From Colwellia sp. PAMC 21821 (GTDB lineage: Bacteria; Pseudomonadota; Gammaproteobacteria; Enterobacterales; Alteromonadaceae): a DNA stretch of 64,000 nucleotides. The stretch lies in NCBI RefSeq assembly GCF_002077175.1, contig NZ_CP014943.1:4588001-4652000 (forward strand), written 5' to 3'. Shown here in pieces: positions 8,394 to 17,817 of the stretch. The notes beneath the pieces were generated by a model. The model was not told where the DNA came from, ran no database searches, and saw only the letters and a list, made by a program, of their open reading frames with translations. The number at the start of each line of letters is the position of its first letter. The first letter of the stretch is position 1. The position numbers and the translations under genes are program-made.

Positions 8394-11288
8394 ATGTCGA
8401 AAGTGAGTAGAGAAACAAGGAAGATTACCACTGAAGAAGCTGAAGCTTGCGCAGCGGAACCCATTCATTTAATTGGTAATATACAACCGCATGGATTCCA
8501 ACTGGTTCTTGACCCCAAGACCTTACAAGTTGTGCAATACTCAGACAATATTATTAGTCTGCTCAATCAATACACTCATGATTCGCTGACCTTAAGTACT
8601 AAAATACTAGATACTACTATCTCTGATTGGCTAACATTTTCTGAGCCAGAGCTGCTAAATAAGCTCAAATATGACCGCACAATTAAGTTAGAATTAGACT
8701 CTCACGCTGTTATTGCCGGTGATATTTGGGAATGTGTTGCCTACATGGCTGGCCATTGGATTTCTTTAGAGTTCATACCATGCTCTGCTGATACTTACAG
8801 CTCCTCTATTCTTATTTCGCAAATGAATTATATGCTTGAAACTTTGCGCAAGGCACAAAACACCAAAGAAATATTTGACACTATTACCAGCCAATTTCAA
8901 GAACATACAAATTTTGATCGCGTAATGCTTTATCGATTTTTACCCGACTGGTCAGGTGAAATAGTATCCGAAGCTGTTTCAGTGCGAGAAAAGCAAAAAT
9001 ATATACATATGCGCTTTCCAGCTGAAGACATTCCAAAACAAGCTAGAGCTTTATATACACTGAACAAAGTTCGAGTGTTTGCCAATATCGATGCCGCCCC
9101 TTCATCGCTAATACCGGCTAAATTGCCAAACGAACAATACTTAGATCAAAGCTACTCTTTACTGCGTAACATCTCTGATATGCATAGAATTTATCTCAAG
9201 AATATGGGCGTAAAAGCGACTATCTCTCTCTCTATTTTAGTGGATAATAAATTATGGGGCTTAGTTTCTTTTCATCATAATGAGCCTAAAACGCCACCTA
9301 ATCACATCGTTGCTCAGCTTAAAATCACCTGTGAATTGTTTAGCGAGATTATCTCTACGTATTTAATGCCCTCTATAAAAATGAATCAAATCACTCATTT
9401 AATGACGGTGAAGGCATGTATAGAAAACACTTTCCACAATGCTAAAATGGTGCCTGTATCACAGAGTTTATTTGAAAATTCTTTAAGAGCCATAAATCAA
9501 CTCGCTGATTATGACTATCTCGGTGTTATCTACGGAGATAATTGCTACACCTTGCAACACGACGAATTTATAGTTTTAGAACGCAGAAGTATTGATGCCA
9601 TAACCGCATTATTTGATGGACAAAGTGGCACTGAATATCAATCTTTTGAGCTTCACAGCGAGCATAAGAAAATACCTGGGCTTGAAAATATGGTCGGTAT
9701 TTATGTTATGCGTTCAAAAATTCCAGCTGATTTTTATGTGTTTATTGGTCGTAAAGAAGTCGTCAAAACTATTATATGGGGCGGTGCTCCCAAAACGGTT
9801 GATATCGTAGTTAAAAACAACCAACGTCATCTAGAACCTCGTAGCTCGTTTGCCTTTTGGCGAGAAAAAGTAAAAGGCCAATGTGATTATTGGACCGAAA
9901 AAGACACAAAAATATTAGAGTATTTTTTTACAAATTGTAAAGATTACACCAGTGTAAAAAGTAATGAATTACTGAAAAATAAATTAGAGAAAAACGCCCA
10001 CTATGACTGCCTAACTGATCTAGCAAACCGCACTTACTTAAAATGTTATATTGAAAACCTCAGCCCGATTAATTCATTCAAATACATATCACTGCTGTTT
10101 ATTAATTTAGATAACTTTAAAGATGTTAACGATTTTATGGGCCATGAAACTGGCGATCGTATTCTGATCAACGTGGCTAAACGCTTAAAAGGTTGCTCTC
10201 GACCTGACGATTTAGTAGTTAGACTCGGTGGCGATGAATTCGTTATCGTGTTCACACATGATAAAGAACAAGAGTTGACATATTTAGCAGAGAAAGTGGT
10301 TAAGCGCATTGGCGAACCAATTTTCGATCATGAACACACTTATGTTATCACGCCCAGTGTTGGAGTGCTCACCAGCGATGTGCATGATATTGATTTTAAC
10401 GAAATGCTTAAACGCGCTGATATTGCGATGTTTTCTGCGAAGCACAAAGGAAAAAATTGTTACCATATTTTTGATAGCAGCGATCAAGATGCTTTTAATA
10501 AAAAGGCCATATTGACCATAGACTTGCGTAAACATATCGCCAATGGGGAAATGGAAGTACATTTTCAAGCGCAATGTGATTACAATAAAAATATCACGGG
10601 AGCGGAAGTATTAGCCCGTTGGAATCATCCTAAATTTGGTTATATCAGCCCCGAAGTTTTTATTCAGATTGCGGAAGCGAATAATTTAATCAAACCGCTA
10701 ACGTTAAAAATCATTAAAAAAGCCTGCCAAGACTTTTCGAAATGGCAGCTATTTGACTTAATGGCCTCTTTTGAAACGCTGTCGATTAATATCAGTCCAA
10801 GCCTGTTATTAGACCCACAGTTTCAACAAGATATACTTTATGTCTTTGCCGCTTTCCCAAGCATAAAACCACATAATATTAGACTAGAAATCACTGAGTC
10901 TATTTTCATGAAAAACCACGATTTAGCGATAGAAAACCTACAAGCCCTTCGAGATAAAGGCTTTTCTATTTCGTTAGATGACTTTGGCACCGGCTACTCT
11001 TCACTTAATTATTTATGGAAACTGCCGATTGATGAAATAAAAATTGATAAATCTTTTATCTCTAATATGACCCAAGACAATAGCCTGTTTACTATGGTCG
11101 AAAGTATTATCGAATTGTGTAAAAAACTTAAGCTTGAAGTCGTCGCAGAAGGCGTTGAAACCAACGTAGAATTTAATATATTAAAGGGCCTAGAGTGTGA
11201 TACTTGCCAAGGTTTCTTTTTCTCCAAACCTATGCCTAGTGAACAATTTATAGAGACTTATATCAGCCATGCTATTACCACTAAGTGA
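8394..11288 (+). CDS. bphP: Bacteriophytochrome with GGDEF and EAL output domains
   Basis: A 964-residue red/far-red photoreceptor. PAS (1-~120) carries Cys19 before EPIHLIGNIQPHG, the biliverdin-attachment cysteine position of bacteriophytochromes. GAF (~140-320) has PAEDIP (209-214, Asp212) and the SDMHRIYLKNMG segment with His264. PHY (~330-510) has the tongue motif PRSSF (482-486). GGDEF at 612-616 is intact. The EAL domain has EVL at 738-740 plus NIS, EITES, DDFGTGYSS, K, VAEGVE and QGFFFSKP, so both cyclase and phosphodiesterase chemistry look possible; the EVL variant is common. Light would therefore alter c-di-GMP. The heme oxygenase gene overlaps its 3' end by 20 bp. Both run against the surrounding housekeeping block, suggesting insertion. 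No strong Shine-Dalgarno precedes the ATG. Confidence 0.95.
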   Translation: MSKVSRETRKITTEEAEACAAEPIHLIGNIQPHGFQLVLDPKTLQVVQYSDNIISLLNQYTHDSLTLSTKILDTTISDWLTFSEPELLNKLKYDRTIKLELDSHAVIAGDIWECVAYMAGHWISLEFIPCSADTYSSSILISQMNYMLETLRKAQNTKEIFDTITSQFQEHTNFDRVMLYRFLPDWSGEIVSEAVSVREKQKYIHMRFPAEDIPKQARALYTLNKVRVFANIDAAPSSLIPAKLPNEQYLDQSYSLLRNISDMHRIYLKNMGVKATISLSILVDNKLWGLVSFHHNEPKTPPNHIVAQLKITCELFSEIISTYLMPSIKMNQITHLMTVKACIENTFHNAKMVPVSQSLFENSLRAINQLADYDYLGVIYGDNCYTLQHDEFIVLERRSIDAITALFDGQSGTEYQSFELHSEHKKIPGLENMVGIYVMRSKIPADFYVFIGRKEVVKTIIWGGAPKTVDIVVKNNQRHLEPRSSFAFWREKVKGQCDYWTEKDTKILEYFFTNCKDYTSVKSNELLKNKLEKNAHYDCLTDLANRTYLKCYIENLSPINSFKYISLLFINLDNFKDVNDFMGHETGDRILINVAKRLKGCSRPDDLVVRLGGDEFVIVFTHDKEQELTYLAEKVVKRIGEPIFDHEHTYVITPSVGVLTSDVHDIDFNEMLKRADIAMFSAKHKGKNCYHIFDSSDQDAFNKKAILTIDLRKHIANGEMEVHFQAQCDYNKNITGAEVLARWNHPKFGYISPEVFIQIAEANNLIKPLTLKIIKKACQDFSKWQLFDLMASFETLSINISPSLLLDPQFQQDILYVFAAFPSIKPHNIRLEITESIFMKNHDLAIENLQALRDKGFSISLDDFGTGYSSLNYLWKLPIDEIKIDKSFISNMTQDNSLFTMVESIIELCKKLKLEVVAEGVETNVEFNILKGLECDTCQGFFFSKPMPSEQFIETYISHAITTK

Positions 11289-11886
11289 ACAATTAAAACA
11301 AGCGACAAGCCCATATCACCGTGAGCTGGATAAACTGCCTGTACTCAGAAATTTAATGTCTGCGTCGCTAAGTGCTGAGCAATATGAAGCCGCTATGCTG
11401 TATTTCTACCAGTGTTTTAATGCTTGGCAGCCCACTTTAGATGCTGCAGTAAAGCTTTTAACTCCCCCAGCCTTTTCAATTATAGACAACCAATTATCCG
11501 CCTTGAGCACAGAAACTGACAGCTTTAGCTATCAATTTAACGCAACCATTGCAGTGCCAAAACCGATCATTAGCTCTGTCGATGAATATTTAGGTTATAG
11601 CTATGTGTTAACCGGCGCTCAACTTGGCGCACGTTTTATTCTTAGAAAATTACAAAAGTCACCATTGGCTGAGCATTATGGTTTTAATTATTATGCTAAT
11701 GTCAGTCAAAACACTATTGATATTAATCACTGGAAGCTTAATCTAGACGCACTTGTCAAGCAAGGTAACTGTGAACAACAAGCAGTAATAGATGCCGCTA
11801 CCACCTGTTTCACACAACTCATAACATGGTTTGCTCAAGAGGCAAAAATTAGCAATAAGCAGAGTTTATCCTTGGCACACAATTAA
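11269..11886 (+). CDS. bphO: Heme oxygenase supplying biliverdin to the bacteriophytochrome
   Basis: A 205-residue all-helical heme oxygenase of the BphO/HemO type, opening heme to biliverdin with release of iron and CO. LKQATSPYHRELDKLP carries the proximal-histidine position, and YVLTGAQLGARFILRKL is the distal-helix glycine motif (usual YVLxGSxLGG). Its ATG lies inside the last codons of the bacteriophytochrome gene (20-bp overlap, different frame), implying translational coupling and matched supply of chromophore. A stand-alone role in iron acquisition is unlikely without a heme receptor nearby. Confidence 0.92.
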   Translation: MLLPLSEQLKQATSPYHRELDKLPVLRNLMSASLSAEQYEAAMLYFYQCFNAWQPTLDAAVKLLTPPAFSIIDNQLSALSTETDSFSYQFNATIAVPKPIISSVDEYLGYSYVLTGAQLGARFILRKLQKSPLAEHYGFNYYANVSQNTIDINHWKLNLDALVKQGNCEQQAVIDAATTCFTQLITWFAQEAKISNKQSLSLAHN

Positions 11887-12093
11887 CATTTTTGTGGTTT
11901 GTGGTTTTCAGCTTACGCCATATCAACATGTGTTATGACGAAATTTGTTATGACGGTATTAAGCTTAATAGTATGAAAATAAATGATGCAATGAATGGCT
12001 TTTCAATAGAAGATTAGTCTGTATATTCCCTCCCAAAAAAAACATGCCTCGCTAAAAGCGCTGAATTAACGAGTTAAAGATCAAATGTGAGTG

Positions 12094-13125
12094 TTATCTA
12101 CGCTGATACTTTGTTACTGCACGGTTATGATCGCCTAAATTCGTCGAAAATATATGCTCTCCGGCGCCATTACTTACAAAATATAGGTAATTGCTCGACT
12201 CTGGATGTAAAGCCGCTTGTAATGCTTGAGCACCCGGTAAAGCGATAGGCGTAGGCGGCAAGCCATTTATTTTGTAGGTATTATAAGCCGTTTTCTCACG
12301 TAAATGTGCATAGGTAATATCACCTTGGTAACGATCTCCTAAACCATAAATTACCGTAGGATCGGTTTGCAAACGCATTCTTTTATTCAAACGGTTAACA
12401 AACACAGATGAGATACGCGGATGTTCAGCGTGTTTACCACTTTCTTTTTCAATAATTGACGCCATGATCAGCGCTTGATATGGTGATTTATAGGGTAAAT
12501 TTTCTGCTCTATTATCCCACTGCTCTTCAAGCAACTTTTGCATTTTTTCATGTGCACGCTTAATAATGCTGAAATCAGCCGTATTTTGGGTAAAAGCATA
12601 GGTATCTGGAAACAGCCATCCCTCGGGATTATCTTGCTCAATTGATAATTTTTTCGCTACCTCTGCGACCGATAGATTAGCAAGTTGATGAGTAATATGT
12701 TGGTGCTCTGCTAACTGCGCTAAAACTTCCTTGAATGTACTACCTTCAATAAAAGTAATAGAAAACTGATGCTCTTTACCTGATACCACCAGATTAAGTA
12801 GCTCTATCGTGCGGGTGTTCATCTTTATTTGATATGTACCAGATTTTATTTTGCTATGTTCAGCATTGAATCTAGCATAGCTACGTAACCAAAAACTATT
12901 GTCCATCCAGCCTTTATTAACCAGTTGTTTTGTGAAGGCATTAAATGAGGTGCCTGGTTTTATGGTGATAAACTCGGTTTGCTTGATGGTTAATGGTTGC
13001 TGCACTTTCATTTGTGACATTAACATCACAATAATAACGGCCAATGTACTGAGAAACACAGCGGCTGCTAAAGTATATATTGTTCGTTTAACCAACACGG
13101 GTAAGCTGAGAAATTGTTTTTTCAT
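12094..13125 (-). CDS. mltG: Endolytic murein transglycosylase MltG (YceG)
   Basis: Inner-membrane lytic transglycosylase thought to release growing glycan strands. 343 residues: one N-terminal membrane segment (~15-35), a LysM-like segment (IKPGTSFNAFTKQL), then the YceG catalytic domain with IMASIIEKESG (catalytic Glu), RLQTDPTVIYG and YNTYKINGLPPTPIALPG. It starts 9 bp after the pabC stop, as in Escherichia coli, so the pair is one operon. In the usual order tmk follows at once; here the plus-strand bphP-bphO pair intervenes. Confidence 0.95.
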   Translation of the reverse strand: MKKQFLSLPVLVKRTIYTLAAAVFLSTLAVIIVMLMSQMKVQQPLTIKQTEFITIKPGTSFNAFTKQLVNKGWMDNSFWLRSYARFNAEHSKIKSGTYQIKMNTRTIELLNLVVSGKEHQFSITFIEGSTFKEVLAQLAEHQHITHQLANLSVAEVAKKLSIEQDNPEGWLFPDTYAFTQNTADFSIIKRAHEKMQKLLEEQWDNRAENLPYKSPYQALIMASIIEKESGKHAEHPRISSVFVNRLNKRMRLQTDPTVIYGLGDRYQGDITYAHLREKTAYNTYKINGLPPTPIALPGAQALQAALHPESSNYLYFVSNGAGEHIFSTNLGDHNRAVTKYQRR

Positions 13126-13134
13126 CTTTTTATG

Positions 13135-13956
13135 TTAACTTTTAGTATTTATGTGCTGGTTTTGCATGCGGGTAACCAGTGAAATATCTAATTTTTGACC
13201 GTTAAAAACCTTAACAGGCACTATACCTAAAATAGCGTTAGTTATAAACATTGCCTCAATATTATTCAATGCTTTAAGTTGATAATTACCTGGGGTAATG
13301 TCGGCATGATTTAATAATATTTTTTCACGCATTAAACCCGCGACACCGGCAGTAGTTAATTTAGGTGTTTGCCATTGCCCTGCTGCTAACCAAAATACAT
13401 TAGCGCTACAACATTCAATCACATGGCCATTAACATCAGTCGCAAGCAGATCATCTTCAGGGCGTTTATCGAGCTCTGCTCTTAACATTACTTGCTCTAA
13501 ACGATTTAAATGCTTTAAACCCGCAAGCATCGGATTAATACCAAGCTTTTGATCGCTAATACCAACAGATATACCGTGTTTTTGCCATTGAGGGTAGTGT
13601 GTTGGATAATCATGGACTGAAACAATCACTTTTGCTTGTTCAGCACCAATACGAGAATAACCTCTTCCACCACTACCGCAAGTAATAATAACTTTTACAA
13701 TGCCAATATTAATATCGGCGCTGATGTGCGCTATGGTTTCTTTTAATGCAGATAAATCAAAACTAGGTAAGCCAAGCTGCTGGCTTTGCTGCACCAAGCG
13801 GTTAAGGTGCTGCGCCAACATAGCCACTTCGCCATTAATCACTAATGCTGTGGTAAAACAACCATCGCCATAGGCTAATCCACGATCATCAATTGAAATC
13901 GAATCAGCTACTTGTCCATCTACAAAACTTAACGCCATACTTGTCATCATTGCCAT
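13135..13956 (-). CDS. pabC: Aminodeoxychorismate lyase
   Basis: PLP fold-type IV enzyme making p-aminobenzoate from aminodeoxychorismate for folate synthesis. About 270 residues: DDRGLAYGDGCFTT, a conserved lysine in GLKHLNRLEQ, and DVNGHVIECCSANVFW. Four candidate ATGs lie at 13956, 13950, 13947 and 13938. The first abuts the T-run of a hairpin terminator, and only the last gives the usual short lead before FVDGQ; none has a clear Shine-Dalgarno. The true start may therefore be 13938. Its usual place between fabF and mltG is kept. Confidence 0.9.
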   Translation of the reverse strand: MAMMTSMALSFVDGQVADSISIDDRGLAYGDGCFTTALVINGEVAMLAQHLNRLVQQSQQLGLPSFDLSALKETIAHISADINIGIVKVIITCGSGGRGYSRIGAEQAKVIVSVHDYPTHYPQWQKHGISVGISDQKLGINPMLAGLKHLNRLEQVMLRAELDKRPEDDLLATDVNGHVIECCSANVFWLAAGQWQTPKLTTAGVAGLMREKILLNHADITPGNYQLKALNNIEAMFITNAILGIVPVKVFNGQKLDISLVTRMQNQHINTKS

Positions 13957-13988
13957 AAAAAAAGCCTGAACACTCAGTATTCAGGCTT
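13957..13988 (-). terminator. Terminator between fabF and pabC
   Basis: On the minus strand AAGCCTGAA and TTCAGGCTT pair around a 9-base loop, followed by seven T that run straight into the first pabC ATG. It should end fabF transcripts and attenuate read-through to pabC-mltG. Confidence 0.85.
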
Positions 13989-14064
13989 AAGCATATGAAT
14001 TCAAGCTGTATTAACATTTACAGAACATTAAATTTAATAAAGTTGTCGAACGTTAGCTAACGAA

Positions 14065-15297
14065 TTAAACTTTTTTAAAGATTAGTGAACCGTTAGTACC
14101 GCCAAAACCAAATGAATTACACAGCACGTAATCTAAATTTGCATCTCGTGCGGTATGGGCTACATAATCCAAATCACAGCCTTCATCCGGGTTATCTAAA
14201 TTAATCGTCGGCGGCACAGCACCATTAACCAAGGCTTGAATACTAAAAATAGCTTCAACAGCGCCCGCAGCACCTAATAAATGACCGGTCATTGATTTTG
14301 TTGACCCAACCATTACATCATAGGCTAAATTGCCAAATACTGATTTAACCGCATTGGTTTCAGCAATGTCACCTGCTGGTGTCGATGTGCCGTGGGCATT
14401 AATATAACCAATATCGGCGATATCAACTTTTGCATCGTTAATCGCATTTTGCATCGCTAACGCAGCACCAGCGCCATCGGCAGGGGGTGATGTCATATGA
14501 TAAGCATCGCCACTCATACCAAAACCTGCGAGTTCTGCGTAAATTTTAGCGCCACGTGCTTTTGCATGTTCATACTCTTCAAGTACAAGTACACCCGCGC
14601 CATCGCCTAGCACAAAACCATCACGGTCTTTATCCCACGGGCGTGAAGCTTGTTCAGGGGCATCATTGCGCGTAGACATAGCACGCGCAGCACCAAAGCC
14701 ACCCATGCCCATGGTAGTTGAAGCTTTCTCTGCTCCACCAGCAACCATAGCGTCAGCGTCACCATAAGCAATCATACGGGCCGCATGACCAATATTGTGT
14801 ACACCACTGGTACAAGCGGTAACGATTGAAATATTGGGCCCTTTCATGCCAAACATTATCGATAAGTGACCAGAAATCATATTGATGATAGTAGAAGGGA
14901 CAAAAAATGGTGACAACTTACGCGGTCCATTTTTTAACAGTTTAATATGATTATCTTCAATAAGGCCTAAACCACCAATGCCAGAACCCACAGCAACACC
15001 GATTCGCTGAGCATTCTCTTCATTGATCTCTATACCAGAGTCCTTGATAGCTTGCACACCAGCAGCAACGCCATATTGAATAAATAAATCCATTTTTTTG
15101 GCTTCTTTTCTAGCCATATAGTCTTGTGCATCAAAATCTTTAACTAAGCCAGCAAACCGCGTTGGATACTCTGCAGTATCGAAATGCGTAATGTTAGAAA
15201 TACCACTTTTACCAAGTAGTAGGTTTTGCCAGGTTGATTCAGGGCTGTTGCCTAATGGGCTAAGCATGCCAAGACCGGTAACTACAACGCGTCTCAT
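14065..15297 (-). CDS. fabF: 3-oxoacyl-ACP synthase II
   Basis: Chain-elongating condensing enzyme of type II fatty-acid synthesis, also needed for temperature control of unsaturation. 410 residues from the ATG at 15297 ([16 protein letters not shown]), preceded by GGAGG 11 bases upstream; a longer 423-residue reading lacks support. The catalytic triad is visible: Cys in [12 protein letters not shown], His in [11 protein letters not shown] and His in [13 protein letters not shown]. It follows acpP but is separated from it by a terminator and ~320 bp, so it probably has its own promoter. Confidence 0.96.
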   Translation of the reverse strand: MRRVVVTGLGMLSPLGNSPESTWQNLLLGKSGISNITHFDTAEYPTRFAGLVKDFDAQDYMARKEAKKMDLFIQYGVAAGVQAIKDSGIEINEENAQRIGVAVGSGIGGLGLIEDNHIKLLKNGPRKLSPFFVPSTIINMISGHLSIMFGMKGPNISIVTACTSGVHNIGHAARMIAYGDADAMVAGGAEKASTTMGMGGFGAARAMSTRNDAPEQASRPWDKDRDGFVLGDGAGVLVLEEYEHAKARGAKIYAELAGFGMSGDAYHMTSPPADGAGAALAMQNAINDAKVDIADIGYINAHGTSTPAGDIAETNAVKSVFGNLAYDVMVGSTKSMTGHLLGAAGAVEAIFSIQALVNGAVPPTINLDNPDEGCDLDYVAHTARDANLDYVLCNSFGFGGTNGSLIFKKV

Positions 15298-15575
15298 AAG
15301 ATGTGCTGCCTCCGATAGAGTTGAATATGGTACCAATTAGACTAATTAAGTGTTTTACTTTTTTATGAGAAAAATGAATAAATACAAAGCATAAATCTAG
15401 TCAGTAGTTATTCTACTAATAAAATTAATAACGCCGTAGTTTTTTATTTTAATCATTAAAAATGTGCAGATAATTAATCAACTTGATATTAGTCGGTAAT
15501 ATAATTAACTGATTCAAAAACAGTGTGTCTGATTTTTGAAATGGGTTGTAATATTTTTCAAACGATAAAAACAAA
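15298..15575. other. Intergenic region upstream of fabF
   Basis: AT-rich, about 280 bp to the acpP terminator. It should hold the leftward fabF promoter. No operator palindrome was recognised. Confidence 0.35.
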
Positions 15576-15599
15576 TCAGGCGGTAATTAAACCGCCTGA
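15571..15599 (-). terminator. Terminator after acpP
   Basis: Perfect 9-bp stem TCAGGCGGT (15576-15584) / ACCGCCTGA (15591-15599), 6-base loop. Read on the minus strand it is followed by ATTTGTTTTT. It should end the plsX-fabD-fabG-acpP transcript. Confidence 0.85.
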
Positions 15600-15621
15600 A
15601 ATTAATCACATTCGTTTGTTA

Positions 15622-15855
15622 TTACTGGTTAGCAGTAACGTAATCGATTGCTGCTTGAACTGTTGTAATTTTTTCAGCTTCTTCATCAGGAATTTCAGTA
15701 TCAAATTCTTCTTCTAACGCCATTACTAATTCAACAGTGTCTAAAGAATCTGCACCTAAGTCATCAACAAATGAAGCTTCAACTTTAACTTCGTCTTCGC
15801 TTACACCAAGTTGCTCAATAGTAATTTTTTTAACGCGTTCTTCGATAGTACTCAT
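15622..15855 (-). CDS. acpP: Acyl carrier protein
   Basis: 77-residue acidic helical carrier of acyl chains in fatty-acid and lipid synthesis. The phosphopantetheine site is Ser37 in [26 protein letters not shown] lies upstream of the ATG. It stands downstream of fabG as usual, and its own terminator follows. Confidence 0.98.
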   Translation of the reverse strand: MSTIEERVKKITIEQLGVSEDEVKVEASFVDDLGADSLDTVELVMALEEEFDTEIPDEEAEKITTVQAAIDYVTANQ

Positions 15856-16019
15856 TTTTCTTCCTTTACTAGAAAATACAATTTTTCAAAATTGTGTGTA
15901 GTTTATTCGTCAAAAGCCAACCATGCAAGCTTCTAATTTTACTTTTTTGCTGGTCTAACCTGTTGACTGTGTATAATTTATTCGAATTTAACATAAAGTA
16001 ACCAAAAAAGGAGCTTATG

Positions 16020-16754
16020 TTAAACCATGTACATGCCGCCATTTACGTGCAATGTTTCACCCGTAATATACGCTGCTGAATCAGATGCTAAGAAAGCAAC
16101 AGCGTTAGCAATTTCTTCCGGCTTACCTAAACGATTTGCCGGTACTTGTGCAAAAATGCCTTCTTTTTGCTCGTCAGTCAATGTTTGTGTCATATCAGTA
16201 TCAATAAAACCTGGCGATACTGTGTTAACAGTAATGCCACGAGAAGCAACTTCTCGAGCTAAAGACTTAGTAAAACCAATTAAACCAGCTTTCGCTGTTG
16301 CATAGTTTACCTGACCCGCGTTACCCATTGTACCAACAACTGAACCAATATTGATAATACGACCATTACGTTTCTTCATCATCGCGCGCAATACCGCTTT
16401 ACTGATTTTGAAGACTGACGTTAGGTTTGTATTAATAATATCATTCCATTCATCATCTTTCATACGCATCATCAAATTATCACGCGTAATACCTGCATTA
16501 TTAACTAAAATATCAACCGCGCCATGTTTTTCTTTAATTAAATCAAACATAGCGCTAATTGAGGCATCATCAGTAACATTTAATACTAAGCCTTGCCCTT
16601 CACCTAAATACTCGCTGATATTAGCTGCACCGTGCTCAGATGTTGCCGTACCAATAACATTACCGCCCATCGCTTTAAGTTGTGTTGCAATAGCTTTACC
16701 AATACCACGACTTGCGCCTGTCACTAAAATGACTTTACCTTCGAATGAAAACAT
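16020..16754 (-). CDS. fabG: 3-oxoacyl-ACP reductase
   Basis: NADPH-dependent reductase of the fatty-acid elongation cycle; 244 residues, normal length. Short-chain dehydrogenase features: TGASRGIGKAIA nucleotide motif, NNAG, Ser in NIGSVVGTMG, and the YATAK (YxxxK) catalytic pair, ending in HVNGGMYMV typical of FabG. Its start lies 6 bp after the fabD stop. Part of the plsX-fabD-fabG-acpP unit. Confidence 0.97.
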   Translation of the reverse strand: MFSFEGKVILVTGASRGIGKAIATQLKAMGGNVIGTATSEHGAANISEYLGEGQGLVLNVTDDASISAMFDLIKEKHGAVDILVNNAGITRDNLMMRMKDDEWNDIINTNLTSVFKISKAVLRAMMKKRNGRIINIGSVVGTMGNAGQVNYATAKAGLIGFTKSLAREVASRGITVNTVSPGFIDTDMTQTLTDEQKEGIFAQVPANRLGKPEEIANAVAFLASDSAAYITGETLHVNGGMYMV

Positions 16755-16760
16755 ATAATT

Positions 16761-17696
16761 TTACTCTACTGATTCTAATGCTTTAGCTAACGACGCACTG
16801 TCATTAACTGATTGACATACAATGGCTTTATCAATGCGTTTTAGCAAGCCTTGTAACACTTTACCTGGGCCTGCTTCAATTGCAACTTCAATACCCTGCT
16901 GAGCTAAATACTGAATAGTTTCCGTCCAACGAACGGGACTATATAATTGTTTAATGAGTGCTAATTTAATGGCTTCAACTGAGCTTTCTGTTGCAACATC
17001 AACATTATTAACCACTGGGATTGTTGGCTCATTAAAAGTAACATTGTTAAATTCTTCAGCTAGCTTATCTGCGGCGTCTTTCATTAATGCGCAATGTGAT
17101 GGCACGCTTACAGGTAATGGAAGTACACGCTTAGCGCCCGCTTCTTTACATAACACTCCAGCGCGTTCAACCGCAGCTTTATGACCAGCAATAACCACTT
17201 GGCCAGGAGAATTAAAATTAACCGCTGAAACAACCTCATTATTAGCTGCTTTTGCGCAAGCATCAATAATAATTTTATCATCTAGGCCAATAATGGCAGC
17301 CATAGCACCAACACCTTCAGGCACAGACGCTTGCATAAACTCACCGCGCTTTTCAACTAACTTAACCGCATCAGCTAAAGATAACACGCCTGCGCAAACT
17401 AACGCAGAATATTCACCTAAACTATGACCCGCTAAAAGTTTAGGGGTTGCTGATGAACTAGCATGCCATACACGCCAAATAGCAACACTTGCTGTTAATA
17501 GCGCAGGTTGAGTAAAGTTTGTTTGGTTTAATTTTTCAACCGGCCCTTGTTGAACCAGTTGCCATAAATTGTAACCTAGTGCTTCAGATGCTTCAGAAAA
17601 AGTACTTTGTACCACTTCATGTTCAGCAAAGTCAGCTAACATAGCTAAAGATTGTGAACCTTGACCGGGAAAGACAAACGCTAAATTATTTTGCAT
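16761..17696 (-). CDS. fabD: Malonyl-CoA:ACP transacylase
   Basis: Loads malonate onto ACP. 311 residues: FPGQGSQ at the N-terminus, the nucleophile elbow GHSLGEYSALV, the conserved Arg in KRGEFMQ, and the catalytic His in PSHCALM. AGGTC precedes the ATG. It directly follows plsX with only 121 bp between; the fabH gene that normally stands here is missing. Confidence 0.97.
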   Translation of the reverse strand: MQNNLAFVFPGQGSQSLAMLADFAEHEVVQSTFSEASEALGYNLWQLVQQGPVEKLNQTNFTQPALLTASVAIWRVWHASSSATPKLLAGHSLGEYSALVCAGVLSLADAVKLVEKRGEFMQASVPEGVGAMAAIIGLDDKIIIDACAKAANNEVVSAVNFNSPGQVVIAGHKAAVERAGVLCKEAGAKRVLPLPVSVPSHCALMKDAADKLAEEFNNVTFNEPTIPVVNNVDVATESSVEAIKLALIKQLYSPVRWTETIQYLAQQGIEVAIEAGPGKVLQGLLKRIDKAIVCQSVNDSASLAKALESVE

Positions 17697-17817
17697 TATT
17701 TGACCTAATTATATTTAATTTACCACTGTAACCGCGTAAATCTTGTTCTGATCTGCGCCGCTGTAATTTATTAAGCTTTAATCTACCTATTTTAGGTATA
17801 ACACTGCACCATCAACA

